Source of the DNA: Carallia brachiata
Lineage: Eukaryota; Streptophyta; Magnoliopsida; Malpighiales; Rhizophoraceae
Length of the DNA stretch: 64,000 nucleotides
Assembly: GCA_021464245.1 (NCBI GenBank)
Contig: JADCRB010000038.1
Coordinates: 1,780,175 to 1,844,174, forward strand
Direction: 5' to 3'
The notes beneath the pieces were generated by a model. That model worked only from the letters and a program-made list of their open reading frames with translations, had not been told where the DNA came from and searched no databases. A program made the position numbers and the translations under genes. Shown here piece by piece: positions 10,570-23,238 of the stretch (position 1 is its first letter; the number at the start of each line of letters is the position of its first letter).

Positions 10570-12162
10570 ATGGAGTTTCAAGAAGCTCTTACGAGGTTCG
10601 CACCCAAACAAAATGGGTTTCCGAAGGGAGACAAAGAAACAGAAGTAGAGAACCACAAATGGAGAATCTCATTTTACAAGAGAAAATCAAAGCCACGAGA
10701 AGCAAAGCAATTAGAAACCCCAAAAGAGTTCCTCTGCCCCATTTCTGGGTCTCTCATGAACGATCCTGTAATTGTATCCTCTGGCCACACCTTTGAGCAT
10801 GCTTGTGTCCGTGCCTGTAAAGCCGTCGGTTTCATTCCCACGCTTGATAATGGTAATGTCCCTGATATGTCCACTGTAATCCCCAACCTCGCTCTCAAAA
10901 CCGCCATTCTCAACTGGTGCAATAGCCATTCTTTACAAGGCCCACCAAAGGCCCTTGATTTACTCACCGCAGAGAAGCACGTCCGCGCGAAAATGCCAGT
11001 CCAGGATCAAGAAAAGCAGCAAAAGCCAAACCCCCACAAAAAGATAGAAGACCAAGGTGCTTTTTTTACGGAGAAAGATTTGATTCAAAGTGTAAAGGAG
11101 AAACCTTCACCGAAATTTTACTCCAGCTCAGATGAATCTTTGCAATCCGCTCCTGCAACGCCGCAGCCACCGCAGCCGGCGACCTGTTCACGCTGCCTTT
11201 CTTCTAGGTCTTCCTCTTCAGAGATGGAAACCTCAAGCCTTGAAGAAGAAGAGCTTGTGAAAAAGCTGACAAGTCCACAAGTCTTTGACATTGAGGAAGC
11301 TCTCATTTCGCTTAGAAAGATAACAAGAACCAAAGAAGACACAAGAGTCCAGTTCTGTACACCCCGTTTACTCTCTGCCCTGCGACCTTTGATCACTTCG
11401 AGGTACACAAACATTCAAGTGAACTCAGTCGCATGTTTGGTTAACTTGTCTTTACAGAAAGAGAACAAAGTAAAAATTGTAAGATCAGGGTTTGTCCCTC
11501 CATTGATTGATGTCTTAAAAGGTGGATTTCCTGAAGCACAGGAACATGCTTGTGGTGCAATTTTCAGTCTAGCCGTTGATGAGCACAACAAGACTGCAAT
11601 CGGGGTTTTGGGTGCGATACCTCCACTTTTGCACTTACTCCGATCCGAGAACGAGCGGACTCAGCATGACTCGGCCTTGGCCTTGTATCACCTCACATTA
11701 CTCCATACTAATAGGGCCAAGGTTATTAAAATTGGGTCGGTGCCAGTTCTTCTGGGTATGGCCAAGTCGGATCATTTGAGGGACTGGGTCTTGCTTATTT
11801 TGGGCAATTTGGCTTCGTGCGTGGAGGGGCGGGCTGCAATGATGGATTCGGGTGGGGTTGAGCGTTTGGTGGGCTTGTTGAGAGGAGGCGACTTGGATTC
11901 TGAGTCAACTCGGTTTAGTTGCTTGTCCGCATTGCGTGGGCTGAGTTACGGGGGTTTGAGGTTTAAGGGGTTGGGGACTGCGGCTGGGGCGGCGGAGGTG
12001 TTGGAACAATTGGAGGAGTCTGGCAGCGAGAGGGTTAAGGAGAAAGCAAGAAGTATTTTGGAGATGATGAAAAGAAGGGGGGTGGCAGCGGCACAGAAGG
12101 TGGATTGGGAGGCGGCGTTGCTCGACTCGGATTCAATGTCTGTACCCTGGTGGAAACATTGA
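10570..12162 (+). CDS. U-box/ARM-repeat E3 ubiquitin ligase (PUB38-41 group)
   Basis: Intact single-exon 530-residue protein. The U-box lies at about residues 51-122 (PKEFLCPISGSLMNDPVIVS, SGHTFEHACV, ending IPNLALKTAILNWC). It recruits ubiquitin-charged E2 enzymes without zinc. A variable Ser/Pro-rich linker (about 125-225) leads into an acidic LEEEELVKKL start of an armadillo array that runs to about residue 510 (for example VNSVACLVNLSL, EHACGAIFSLA, DSALALYHLTLL, DWVLLILGNLAS). The ARM array normally binds substrates or receptor-kinase partners. Domain order, length of about 530-550 and lack of introns fit Arabidopsis PUB38-PUB41; I cannot choose one member. ATG at 10570 gives a full U-box with a normal N-terminal extension. 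No frame damage seen. Confidence 0.93.
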   Translation: MEFQEALTRFAPKQNGFPKGDKETEVENHKWRISFYKRKSKPREAKQLETPKEFLCPISGSLMNDPVIVSSGHTFEHACVRACKAVGFIPTLDNGNVPDMSTVIPNLALKTAILNWCNSHSLQGPPKALDLLTAEKHVRAKMPVQDQEKQQKPNPHKKIEDQGAFFTEKDLIQSVKEKPSPKFYSSSDESLQSAPATPQPPQPATCSRCLSSRSSSSEMETSSLEEEELVKKLTSPQVFDIEEALISLRKITRTKEDTRVQFCTPRLLSALRPLITSRYTNIQVNSVACLVNLSLQKENKVKIVRSGFVPPLIDVLKGGFPEAQEHACGAIFSLAVDEHNKTAIGVLGAIPPLLHLLRSENERTQHDSALALYHLTLLHTNRAKVIKIGSVPVLLGMAKSDHLRDWVLLILGNLASCVEGRAAMMDSGGVERLVGLLRGGDLDSESTRFSCLSALRGLSYGGLRFKGLGTAAGAAEVLEQLEESGSERVKEKARSILEMMKRRGVAAAQKVDWEAALLDSDSMSVPWWKH

Positions 12163-14506
12163 ATCACAAGTGTGAACTCGCCATTGAGGTTTGAGCGTGC
12201 TTTTGTTTTAGGCATTTTCTTGATTCTTTATTTTCTCTTTGAACTTTATTGGGTGTAATTAAAAAAGGGAAAAGGGTTGGTGACTTGCAGATCGGTGTCC
12301 AAACATTCTTCTGGATTATAATTTATTAGGTTTATTCTGCAATTACATAGAATATAATTACAATAAAAAAGTAATAATTTATTTTTATTGTACTTATAAT
12401 TTACATAGTTGCATAATAAATTTAATAAATTATAATTCAACAATTTTTCTGATCATAAACCTCAGGCCGCTAAACAGTGCTCTTAAAAAAAGAAAACCGA
12501 ATTGGATTTTGGTGGCAGGAGTAGGCCTATCATTGCAATTTTTAAGTACACGAAATAATTTTGCGTCCACTGAAGAAGGTTAGTTAGTTAATAAAAATCT
12601 TTATCTCTTGTTTGAAATGTTTTGAATTTGAATTTGAATTCTTAACCCTGAACCGAAGTGGTGCAGACACCTAAACTTTTTATCAGGAAAAAAAACAAAA
12701 AAAAAGCTTGTGCTCACTTCACTGATATTGTTTGTGTACATTTACAAGTAAGAATCTTCTAATTAATTGCAAGAACTCTGGACCCATAACAAAGGCCACG
12801 AACCCTGGGCCGTGTGATAGTATCTGTTGGAACTTGGAAATTAAAGCTGCCGGGCTCCAATTAATTTCTGCTAGAAATTCCAGGTCACTCTTATAAACGA
12901 TGGTTGGAGGCAAATTTGTTAAAGGAATTTCGGTGGTGAAAGTACTGAAATTTCTCTCATATTCACGATCTCTAAACACATTCGACATCAGGTCATCTTG
13001 ACAGCGTCATGTTTTAAGGATCCCTTACTATTTGTTTAACAAAGGATGCCTTGTCATGGCAGGCGTTGCAACTTCTTAGACTTTTTTTTTTTAATTGGTT
13101 ATGGGTGGACTCGAATTTGATCTGATAACAATTCTTATACTAATTGAGTTATAATTCATTGGAACAACTTCATATTTCATTGGACAACTTCATATACCTT
13201 TGAAAATGTAAACCCCCCGAAGTTCAAAGATGGAACGAAAAAGGGAAAGTGGAGGAAAAAAAAATAAAAAGCCACCTTTGTCACTATTTTGCTCAGGATA
13301 AGCAGGGGACAAAAGCTTAATGCTTTCTACTCCAATATCACTCCACTCACCATTTGGTCAAAAATCTCCGTTCTCCACTTCGAAGATACCACCACATCCC
13401 TCAAAGTGAGTTCCAGCATGTGTTTGACATAAATAAAGTCACAAAAGAGTAGCACAGGACAATCATAAAGCATAAAGAAATTCCCAATGTATGAAATATT
13501 CTCTATCAAGAAAATCATTTAACCAAAAACAAGGAAACAAAGACTTAACGTTGTTCAATTGCGTAAAACTTAAAATATATGGCATATTAAATTCAACACG
13601 CTTCTCAATTCCAATGAAAATATGAGTAAAGTACCGATAATTCTTACCTCGTGCCAAAAGCTGTAAGTATGAAAGTAATTTCTTTACGCGTGATCATATC
13701 AAAGTCGATCATAAACTACTCAAGTTAAAATTTTAAAACCGATCAAATATTAAATTTGATCCAACTTACTTGCAAATTATGCAGAAAATACTAAGAAAGG
13801 GGCAAAATTTAGCGGTAACTTGAATAATTTATCATCACGAGTTCCAAAAACCTTCACTTTCTCTGCAAACCTACCTTATTATACTCTCTTTTTTTTTTTA
13901 ACCCAACAAAAAAAAAAGTCTATAGATTATAATTTTTTTTCAAAGAAAATTATTACATTAATTATTTAAAAATATACCTAAGTCAATACGAAAGTGTCAG
14001 AAATAATCCGCATAAAATATGAATAAATGACTACAAAAACTTACAAAAAAAAATAGTCAAAAGACCGCATAATATTTAGATTTAAAATTTAATTAGACAA
14101 AACCCTATAAAAAAAAAAAAAAAAAGTATAAACCGAGCTAAAAATTATAGTTCATCTAAACTGAAAAGGGCAATTGATACCTCCACAAGCACCAAACAAC
14201 AAAAATAATTGGTTTCAACCACAATTAGCTTTTACTGGAAATAATTTTCACCGCGGGCCAATTACTTAGGAAATCAATTATCTTTCGTAGATGAGGAAGA
14301 TTTAACACAAAGGTTAAGATTAAGACCCGCTGGAAGAAGAAATTAACTTTTCGTATAATTAAAGCTTAATATCATTGACACAAACATGGTACACATATAT
14401 CCTCAGATCCCCACAAGCCAAAAGAATAAACTCTCACTTTTTTTTTTTTTTGCCTTCTCTCGATTGACAAGAAAAATTTTCAAGAAAGGAAACTTGAAAG
14501 ATAATT
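12163..14506. other. intergenic DNA between the PUB and peroxidase genes
   Basis: 3' flanks of two convergent genes. AT-rich, with no ORF having recognisable domains; long A/T homopolymers (for example 14110-14125). Confidence 0.45.
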
Positions 14507-15466
14507 TCAGTTAACAGCATCACACCTGTGCCTAATCTCACCGCTCTCGCCGGTCTTGATTCCATAGACACTGAGCTTCTCCATGGCTTTTGCAAAGTCC
14601 TGAAAGAACTGGTTCTGATCCTTGGCATACAACTCCACAAAAGGCCTGGTCCTTGGATCATTATACAACTGATGATCTGACTCCAAAATCCCCAACCCTT
14701 TTGGCAGATTTTGGAAATACATGTTATCAAACTTGCTGGGGGTCATTATATCATTGAAAACTGATAAAGTTGGATCCTTTGGATAATTAGCACAAGCTTG
14801 CTGCAAAGCCTGAGCAAATCTTGGATTGTAATGGGTGTTATTAGACAAAAAGCTGCTAAATTCCTTGCAATGAGAGAAGCCTATGGTGTGTGCCCCACTC
14901 AAAGCCACCATTTCTTGGACAGTGAAACCTCTGGAAGTGAACAAGTTAATGATGTTAGAAAAGGGCATTGTGGGTCTTGGGAGATTGCCTTCCACGGCGG
15001 AGGATGCAGAGATTCGGCTATCTTTCCTTCCAAGAGAAACGTTGTAGTAAGGGCCGCCGACCATGGTGACGAGATCGCGGGTGGCGAGGGCGAGGATGTC
15101 CGTGCAGGAGACAGTGTTGGGGCAGGCGAGCTCGAGGGCTGTCTTGGCACGAACCACGAGGTCGAATGCGTCGCCGGGGAGGGAGAGATTGATGTCGGCG
15201 TCGCGCTCGGCGGAGTTGAAGGGGGTGGAGGAGAGGAGGACGGAGGCGTCGCAGCCGTTGAGGAGGCAGTCGTGGAAGAAGACGCGGAGGGTGCCGGAGG
15301 CGGTGGTGGGGCTGGCGATTTGCTTGTTTGTCACCGTGTCTCGGATGATTTCTTCGAATCTCGGACAGGACTTGGCGTAGTAGTCATAGGCCAGACTTGC
15401 CTCTGAGAGAAATGTGAAGTGAGAGAGGAAGATAATGAGCAATATTAACGCGGATGTCCTGCCCAT
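14507..15466 (-). CDS. secretory class III peroxidase (PER41/PER65-like)
   Basis: Intact single-exon 319-residue haem peroxidase of the secretory plant type. An N-terminal signal peptide (residues 1 to about 24, hydrophobic ALILLIIFLS) precedes the mature start around YDYYAKSCP. The distal haem site is in GTLRVFFHDCLLNGCDASVL (Arg61, His65). The proximal His is in MVALSGAHTIGFSHC. Conserved disulfide cysteines and the C-terminal RHRCD are present. It oxidises phenolics with hydrogen peroxide in the wall or apoplast. Lack of introns plus FNDIMTPSKFDNMYF and the EDFAKAMEKL-like tail (FQDFAKAMEKL) are typical of the PER41/PER65 group. The ATG at 15466 starts the signal peptide. Confidence 0.93.
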   Translation of the reverse strand: MGRTSALILLIIFLSHFTFLSEASLAYDYYAKSCPRFEEIIRDTVTNKQIASPTTASGTLRVFFHDCLLNGCDASVLLSSTPFNSAERDADINLSLPGDAFDLVVRAKTALELACPNTVSCTDILALATRDLVTMVGGPYYNVSLGRKDSRISASSAVEGNLPRPTMPFSNIINLFTSRGFTVQEMVALSGAHTIGFSHCKEFSSFLSNNTHYNPRFAQALQQACANYPKDPTLSVFNDIMTPSKFDNMYFQNLPKGLGILESDHQLYNDPRTRPFVELYAKDQNQFFQDFAKAMEKLSVYGIKTGESGEIRHRCDAVN

Positions 15467-15810
15467 GACGCGGCGGTGCGATGGTGGCAGAGGCGGCAGA
15501 CGGTGGTGTTAACGGTGAGCGATGCCACCTACAGAGAGTAGAGTATTAAAGAAGTGAGTTAGCAGGGAGCACCTGGTGGTAGATTTGAAAGACTTTCCAG
15601 TCTAGAGAGAGGATTTGAGAGGGCTGCTAGCAATTTGTTGAAGCTAACGAAGGAGCGGAGAGGGCCCCACTCTCTATTTACTGCCACCAATCACGGGAAT
15701 GCAAGCTGGAAGAAAAGGGGCCCACCCCGCGAACGGACCTTGATTAGTGTGTTAATGAACCGGATCAAAAGAGATCTACTCAATGCACCATGTTCCCTTA
15801 GTTTATGCCG
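15467..15810. other. peroxidase upstream region
   Basis: Probable 5' UTR and promoter. GGTGGT-, GAGAGGA- and CCACCC-type moderately GC-rich sequence up to about 15790, without a clear TATA box. Confidence 0.35.
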
Positions 15811-15815
15811 TGAAT

Positions 15816-15870
15816 TAGAACTGTTCAAAAATTAATCAATTTGATTGTTCAAAAATTAATCAATTTGATT
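15816..15870. repeat. 24-bp tandem duplication
   Basis: The unit starting TTGTTCAAAAATTAATCAAT, or ending in that phase, occurs twice in a row with near identity, followed by AT-rich DNA. Confidence 0.6.
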
Positions 15871-16740
15871 CAATCTAATTAATTTAATTTAAATTAATTT
15901 AAATTTATTAAAATCATCAAAATTAAGATTAGTTACGATTTTAAAATTTTATAACTGGTTAAGGGTAAATTAGATACGAATTAGAGATTCAATCCGCTTA
16001 TATATATATATATATATATAATTGATATTGTGAATTAAATTTATCGATATCAATCGAATTAAAACTAATAGTCACATTTCATATAATCTTACAAATTAAT
16101 AAAATTAGAAGTAAAAATTTATTTTATTACTCTCGTATTATCATCATATTCTCTAATTATTACCACGTAATTTTATTTTAAAAAATAAGAAAAAATCAGA
16201 ATATCTCTATTTTCCTATTTTTTGGCAGCACAAGTGAGACATTAGACACTATAAAAGAGAGAGAGAGAGAAAAAGAGAGAAAGAGATGTTACTTTATTTG
16301 CCGAACGGAATCACAAATAAGGAATTTTTTTATTTGATAATTTGTATTTTTATCAAGTAAAATTGATCTAATATAGTCTTTTATTAAATTTTAATCAATT
16401 CTCATGAATATTTAAAATTACTAATAAATATGATATATACATTATGATAATAAAATTGATAAAAATAAGTAAAAACATTGATGATTTGATGATATGTATA
16501 AATTAAAAAAATTTATAATTTTTTTTATTATAGTAATCCGCCTAAACCGATCCAATCCAATATGATGGATTGGGTTGTATGGTGAATTGGGTATGGATGG
16601 AAAATTATCCAACCCGCCGACGGCGGATTGGATACGGATATACCCCCAAGTCGACTCAATCCAACCAGTGAACACCCCTAATATGAATTGTGAACAAACA
16701 ATAAATCTTTATTTTCATTCCTTTTATCAGAGTACATCGG
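15871..16740. other. AT-rich DNA with a GGATTGG-rich repeat end
   Basis: Contains a TA microsatellite (15999-16020) and a GA run (16257-16270). 16530-16682 has repeated (C/T)CAATCC/GGATTGG words and ends CCAACCAGTGAACACCCCTA, the kind of terminus seen in dispersed plant hAT-like or MITE repeats. No gene. Confidence 0.4.
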
Positions 16741-17592
16741 CCTTTTGACTTTGTTGTGCACCGACTTTTGGCTATTACGCGTTGAGAGAGTCTCACCGGC
16801 TGCCATCGCTCTTGTAACGTTTGGTTTCTTTCGATGGATTTTGTGTCTCTTGTGGGCTTGTTTCTGGTGCTCTTTCTCCTTTCACTGTGTTTCTCTTTGA
16901 CTTCTGACTTGTGCTGTGGGCTGTTCTTCCTTACCTCGCTTTTAGTCGCAACTTCAAGTTTTGTCGATGATTTCCCCTATCTCGTAGCTTTCTCTCTGAT
17001 GGGTGGGAAGGTGAGGGAGGGCTGCTTTTTAGTTGTTGGGCGGCTGTGTATAACTTGGAGCCTGTTGTTATCTGCACCACCCGTCTGTCTTCTCCGTTGC
17101 TCAAGTTGACGACTTTTGATTTGGCTTTCCTTTCTTGATTTGGTCCATGTCTTGCGAATGGGGTTTATGCTTTTACTTTGTGGTTGGCGTCGCGGTGTTC
17201 TAACGACCTTGTCACTGTTAGCCCTGTAAGGCTTGCTACCACTCTCAGTAGGTTGGGTTCTGTTGTTCTCAGTCTACTAGTATCTTACTGTTGTTTGTCC
17301 GGTGGGGGAGCCGGAAGCTTCTACCTTCTTGACCTGCTTCTTTGGGAGCCTCGGGCCTTTCCCATATATGAGTTGTTTTCTTTTTAAGCTTTAGATCAAG
17401 AATTGGATTTCATTTGACTTGTATGTCTGCTGTTGGATTTGGACTAATGCTTTGGTGGGTTGTGCTGTATATAGGAGGGTGGTCTATATTTCTTCCCTTA
17501 TATTGAGTGTATGGGTTCGTGAGACTGATCCTTATGTAACTAACTGATTTTTAATATAATGCATTTTGTCTTTTGGTAAAAAAAAAAAATTC
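16740..17592 (+). mobile_element. probable non-LTR retrotransposon 3' fragment
   Basis: An island of T/G-rich, less AT-rich DNA ending in AATATAATGCATTTTGTC, TTTTGG and a poly-A tail (17578-17590), a typical LINE 3' end. The 5' limit is uncertain. Short ORFs inside are hydrophobic and low-complexity and are not proposed as genes. No reverse transcriptase motif is visible. Confidence 0.45.
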
Positions 17593-18335
17593 CTTGAAGT
17601 CATAAATAAATAAACAAAAATAAAAGAAAAATAAGGGTAATTAGTGATAACTAGTATGCCTGCCTCAATAATAAATAAATAAATAAAACTGATAAGCCCC
17701 CTTAAAATCTCTTCCTATAATGACACATGGATGGTAAATTAAATTTTATTGATAAGAAAGATGAAAAACTAAGGCCACACTTTGTAAACATGTTAGAAAG
17801 ATTATGTCATTTTATTAGGTGTATTGAGTAAAGGTATCGTACTGAATTATTAGAGGAGTATATTTTTCGAATCCAATAAAAAATGCTAAATCACCCTCAC
17901 AATTATGCATAAAGAGCTGTACATTTTATCCTATTAACTATTTTGATAGAAATGTAAACTCATGACCTGAAGTTGAAGGTTTATCAAAAATTTTAAAAAC
18001 TAGTATCTTTGATAAATTAATCCAGCATTAAAAGACGATAATGTTGGCATTTCGAATGCCAAAAACTTAATTTCTTTTTTTTTGTTTAAGAAAAACTCAA
18101 GTTTTTTGGTATGTTAACAGATGTAAAACATTTAATACTAATGGCTAACATATATTTTTATTTTGCACCCAAAAAATTGTCCCGGCTGTAACATCTCCAA
18201 GGTTGGTTGTCATAATTTGGTAAGTATAGTTACAAATCTTAAGCATAATTAACAAATTTAAGAAGAGCATACTTAGCAAGAAAAAATCTATACTTCTCAA
18301 GAGACACATTGAATGGAACAAATTTTGATGCGATA
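17593..18335. other. AT-rich intergenic DNA
   Basis: No coding or RNA gene signal seen. Confidence 0.4.
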
Positions 18336-18339
18336 CAAC

Positions 18340-18992
18340 CTATTCCTTTCAAGGTTCTCAGAACCGAACCGGTCATTGAATCGAAAAGTTGAGAGGTTCA
18401 AGATTCAACCGGTTCGTAAAACTGTGGTTAAACCGGTATTTAATATTAAATGTATAAAAATTAAATTTTTATATAGCTTATATAATTATATAAAATGTTA
18501 TATTATATAAGAATGATAATAAATATTTAAAATAAAGTGTATTTTAATAATTATATTAATATTTACATACATTAAGGATATTATAATTAGTATATTTAAC
18601 AAAATATAATTTATAAAAATTAATTGAAAAAATAATATTTATAAATAGTGATTAAATATTAATTTTTAAATTTTAAAGATTAAATTAAAAAATTTAATCA
18701 ATTGAGGACTAAATTAAAATTTTTAGTTAAAATTAGAGTTTTAATTATAATTTAGATAAAGTTTTAGGTCAAATTATAATTTAAAATTTTTTGGTTTAAA
18801 TTAAACCGGTTCAACCGGTCCGATTTTGTTGTCGGTTTTTCCAGCTTTTAACCGATTTTTCTGATTTTTGACCGATTTTTTTCAGATCGGTCCGAATTCC
18901 ATTTTTAAGTTTGAACCGAACCGAACCAAACGTAAGACCGATTCTCAATTTTTTTAGTTGAACCAGTCGGTCCGATCCGATTCTTAATTCAT
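18340..18992. repeat. AACCGGT-rich dispersed repeat, copy B
   Basis: It begins GGTTCTCAGAACCGAACCGG and ends AACCAGTCGGTCCGATCCGA, with an AT-rich core. The two ends are loosely complementary and both are rich in ACCGGT or CGGTCC. Copy A is at 2430-2835. Likely a non-autonomous transposon of about 650 bp. Confidence 0.5.
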
Positions 18993-21900
18993 TGATTCCT
19001 CCCCACATTTTTCTCTTCCTTTTTCTTGCATATTACAACTCTTAATTTTGTCTTGATTGACCATTAAGCCGGTTTTCTTGTTTGATATCTTGTCTTGTGT
19101 TCACGTACGTTCTTTGCTTAAAAAAAAGAACTGTGCCAACCTCGGAGAATGAAACAATGAGCAGAAGACATAAACAAGAATCTAAGCGGTTAAAGCAATG
19201 AAGATGGATTTGATTAAGGGCTCTGGACGGATCAAACAATTGAAAACAATGAGATGAAGGAATAAAATTTTATTAATTAATTTAAAACAGACATAATTTA
19301 TTTAATGATATTATTTTTTTAATTTAATACTTCTTTTATAATTCAAAGGCTTAAATTAATGTGTGTCACTGAGTACTCTTTTTACGGCCTTGCTAATACT
19401 TTTTTTTGTTTAGAGAAAAAATTTGTGTCAAGTAAAAATAATGCAGTGAGAGATATAATATCGTTAGAGAGCTATTTAATAAATATATATATATAATTCA
19501 TTGTAATTCATCCAGCACGTTTCCTACCTATCCTTCTGTGTATTAATATGTAGCCAAGCTAGAATTTTTTTTTTTTTAATTTATAAAAAATCTTATTGGA
19601 CAGTTAACAAAAAAAAAAAAAAAGTAAAATTTAAACTCTTAATTTACTAATTGAATAAATGTTGAACGTGAGCTAGAATGTCTTTTCGAGTAGCAGAAAG
19701 GCTGGAGCGGCGCAACGGTGTCTTTGGCGTTTTTCGCCCCACTGCACATGTTGTTCATGGTAAAGGTAGACCTTGGTTCAACGCGGAGAATCGTATGGGC
19801 CACACATCTTCACATTCAATGGGCTGCAGGGGCGCATGAGTTATGATTTATGATGTATATTGTATGATTTATTTTTTTGATTCCAATGTTGGATGATTTA
19901 TTAGTGGCATCGAAAAATGGGGTTTATGATTTATGATTAGGGTGTATTAACAAAAAAAATTTCATGTCACGGTGTTTGAGTATTATCGTAACTAACTAAC
20001 ATTAAATAGTGTTATCTAAAATTTATTTGTGTCACATTAAAACAATCTATATTCTCGTAATAAAAAATATACAGTATAACACGTTATAATAAAAATTTAT
20101 CGAAAATTCATCTTAAATGCTGAGATTTAAATTTCAGACAAATGTGAAAAATTTACCAAAAAAATTAATCATGCTATATATCTCAATGATTCGATTAACA
20201 GCTTAAGAAATGAAAATCATTTTTTGAGTGAAATTCAATTATCAGTCTTGTTTATAAACTTTTTTTTATAATAAATAAGTGATATATACGGTCTACTAGA
20301 CAATATAAAATAACACATTTTTAATTAAATTGTTCATAATAAAATTTGAAGAAAATGCCTCAGTACTGCTAATAGAAATTCGATTTTCCGCTAGTCTTCA
20401 CCCTTTCCTCACACGGGAGACTACTCTTTCTAAAAAAAAGTTTTAATATTTCCACCAATAAAGTCGTGATGACAACCATATGCCATGAATCTGAGAATAT
20501 GCAGCCCCAAATTATTTCATTTTGAAACGAATGATTATGGCAATTAACCTAACGCATGTGATGCTTCTTCCCGTAAATGCTCTTTGATGTGATATGATAC
20601 GATACATTTTTTGTGAAATACAATGAGGTCTATGCACCCACACTCATTTTCTTTTTCATTTGCAAACAATATCAGCTAGAATTAAGATTAAATGGCAATT
20701 AAATGATAATTTATAGTCAGCTTGGAATTTTGTGTCGAAACGGCCCCCCAGATTTTCCTCCAAGCATAAGATGATAATGATAAGGGTGCGACTAGATGAT
20801 TCTGATCAATATGTTTGTTATTTGTATTTATTTTTTTAGTACAATTCATTCAATATTACATATTTCTCGAATCTATTTTATAATTTTTTATTTGAAGTAA
20901 GTCTTACTTATTGTGTGAGTATTATTTGTTAAAAAAATAATTTTTGAAAATTTATGGATTTAGGGTATAAAATTCAAGGTTTAGATTTTAAAATTTTAGA
21001 TAATACCCACACAAATTTTAATTTTAATTTAAAAAAAAGTGGATTTCTAATTATAATATCCATGTTATTGTTACCAAAACACGTAAAATTGGATAAAGTT
21101 TACAAATTTAAACATGTCGGTGCCATGCTTAATTGTTCCGCTCGTCGATTTCAATTATGAGTTCGAAATTGTATTGATTGTCGTTTTTGCATTGAGCAAT
21201 ATCGTGCACCAGCACATTTTTTACTCTTACAACTGTATGGTTCAACGGCCTGCAATTGATTATAATTATGCCGTGTGTGGTTTCAACGAGAAATCGTCTT
21301 TGTTTCTACACTAATGTGATGATGATGAATGTATTATAGTGGTTCTTAGTGGAACTTTGATATTAGGTTTTTTTAGGCCGGAAGTTTGATATTAGTTGTT
21401 AGTGGAAGAAGATATAAATTAGTCTTTTAATTTCTGTTCAGTAAATATATACTTTGTACTCATCTCACTTAATGTAAAAAATTAGAAGAGGAGACGGCAA
21501 GATATGATCTCACAATCTCGTCTTAAATCTAAAGATTTAGTGGCTATTTGAAATAATTCATAAGAAAAAATTTAGTAATTTCATTTAAATAGTTTTAAAA
21601 TAATTATAAAATAATATAAACTGTTATATAATTAAATTTAAAAAATAATAATAATAAATAAATTTTTAAATATTATTAACAAAATTATATAAATATTTTA
21701 AATTATCTAAATAAAGTCACTTAATATTATTCTAGTTCAAATTTCAAATAGTTAATTACCGTTTAACTTTAGGAAATAGAAATAGTTGCCTTTAATTTTT
21801 CAAGGCAAAGAGAGGGACAAAGGCGCATGTGCCAGCTGGTCCCAATCAAAGCATTTGAATTGTGGGTTCTGGGATTAGTTTATGTCCATATCAACACAGT

Positions 21901-22135
21901 TGTAGTTTTTTCTTTTTCTTTTTTTTTTTTTTTTGTTAAAGTTGTGATTTTTTTTTATCTGAGATCGTCCAGTATCCAATCTAATGGACTGAATAATCTG
22001 GACCGATCCGGACAGAATTTTAAAGAGTAATAAAAGTCTCCCAACAAGTATTTAACGCGACTGCCTTACCACAGATTCAAATTCGAAACTTCTAATTAAC
22101 TGATGACGGACTATTTATACTAACACTTATTAGTT
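18993..22135. other. long AT-rich intergenic block
   Basis: No recognisable gene. A short inverted repeat lies at 20907-21022 (TTGTGTGAGTATTATTTGTT against the complement of AGATAATACCCACACAAA), a possible small MITE or hairpin. Many A/T tracts and AT microsatellites. Confidence 0.4.
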
Positions 22136-22620
22136 GTAATTTTTTCTCATGTACACAAGCATAGCTGCAGGTTTTGGTATGAACCATGGCCCACGATTAC
22201 CTGTATCCAGTTGTTGGGGGCGATCACATTTTAATTCAGCTCTTCTAAGAGCAGTATATGTGGGTCTTTTTCTATTCCTCTTTGTATTTTATGGCTTTTT
22301 GGTATTTTTAATATTATTCTGGACTTATGCTGATCTTCATTCTACAGGCCTGCTACATTTGGGTCCTTGAGCCTACTAATATCCAGACCCGCTTTCTGCT
22401 TTGAAGAACTTACAACACTGAATGATACCCTGGCCCAAGGGGTACTGGCCCTTATTGGGTCAGGAAGGTGGCGGGTACGATCCTGCCTACTTCAATCTTC
22501 CCACTCGAGTGGAATTTGGGACACTCTGCATTCTCTAAAATGTTTTTTTTAGACTTGTTTTCTCTTTCTACTAATACTTCACTAACTAATTATTAATCAT
22601 TTCTATGTTAAAAAAAAAGA
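22136..22620 (+). other. non-AT-rich island ending in poly-A, possible retroelement tail
   Basis: Base composition differs from the flanks (TGGCCCAAGGGGTACTGGCC, GTGGCGGGTACGATCC) and the island ends at an A-run (22609-22617). No protein domain recognised. It abuts the SAG101 pseudogene fragment. Confidence 0.3.
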
Positions 22621-22651
22621 AAAGTACTTGTGTTAACTCATCCTTACCCCT

Positions 22652-23000
22652 TCAAGGACCATCAAGTGTTAACGGGGTTAATATCACTAACATTAAAGTA
22701 CGTTCTCTATTTAACCATTTCTTTGCAGCTTCAACCCACCATTTAAGTCTGTTATCTTCATTCTGCCATAGTTCCAAGGAAACGTAATGTTTAGACCTTC
22801 CATGACTTTGGCAGCCTTTTTTAGAGTAATATTCAGCAGCAGTGGAGTGGTTAAACCATTGTTCTATAATTGGTTCCACATAAAGCCACGCCATCCGTAA
22901 ATTTGCCCCCTCTTCCTGGGCCTTTCTCTCGGCTTCTTCTGCCCTTCTATCCAGTAATCTGCGACATATTTCTTCTACTTGGCACCATTTCACACAATAT
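22652..23000 (-). pseudogene. decayed SAG101-like EP-domain fragment
   Basis: The minus strand carries pieces matching the EP domain of the adjacent intact-length SAG101 gene: EEGANLRMAWLYV, then (frame change) GTNYR, MV and a stop codon where EPLDIAEYY is expected, then AAEYYSKKGCQSHGRSKHYV and LELWQNED. At least two frame changes and an in-frame stop make it non-functional. It lies immediately 3' of SAG101, so it is the remnant of a tandem duplicate. Only a short central part of the EP domain survives. Confidence 0.75.
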
Positions 23001-23238
23001 TACTGGTCATTAAAAAAAAATGTTCTGTTGACTTGATTGATAGTGTATAATTGTTGCAAACGAATAATGCTTTGTTAGAACGTCCAAAAAGAGAGAGAAG
23101 GATTGATCCACTTGTAAGTCTGTGAATGAAATTCTTCCATATATGAAGCATACTTCTGAGATAGAGTTCACAAAATTATTTATTTCTTATGATGCCCACA
23201 CACACATATCTGGTGCAATTCAAAGTACATATTGAGTG

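Noticed and set aside
14798..15406. Long plus-strand ORF opposite the peroxidase
   Set aside because: Antisense shadow of a GC-rich peroxidase exon; Gly/Glu-rich low complexity with no domain.
16834..17387. Hydrophobic ORFs that could suggest a membrane protein
   Set aside because: Short overlapping low-complexity frames within a LINE-like 3' tail; no start or splice support.
22149..22552. ORFs in the 22.1-22.6 kb island
   Set aside because: No recognisable domain and directly followed by a poly-A tract; more like a mobile-element tail.
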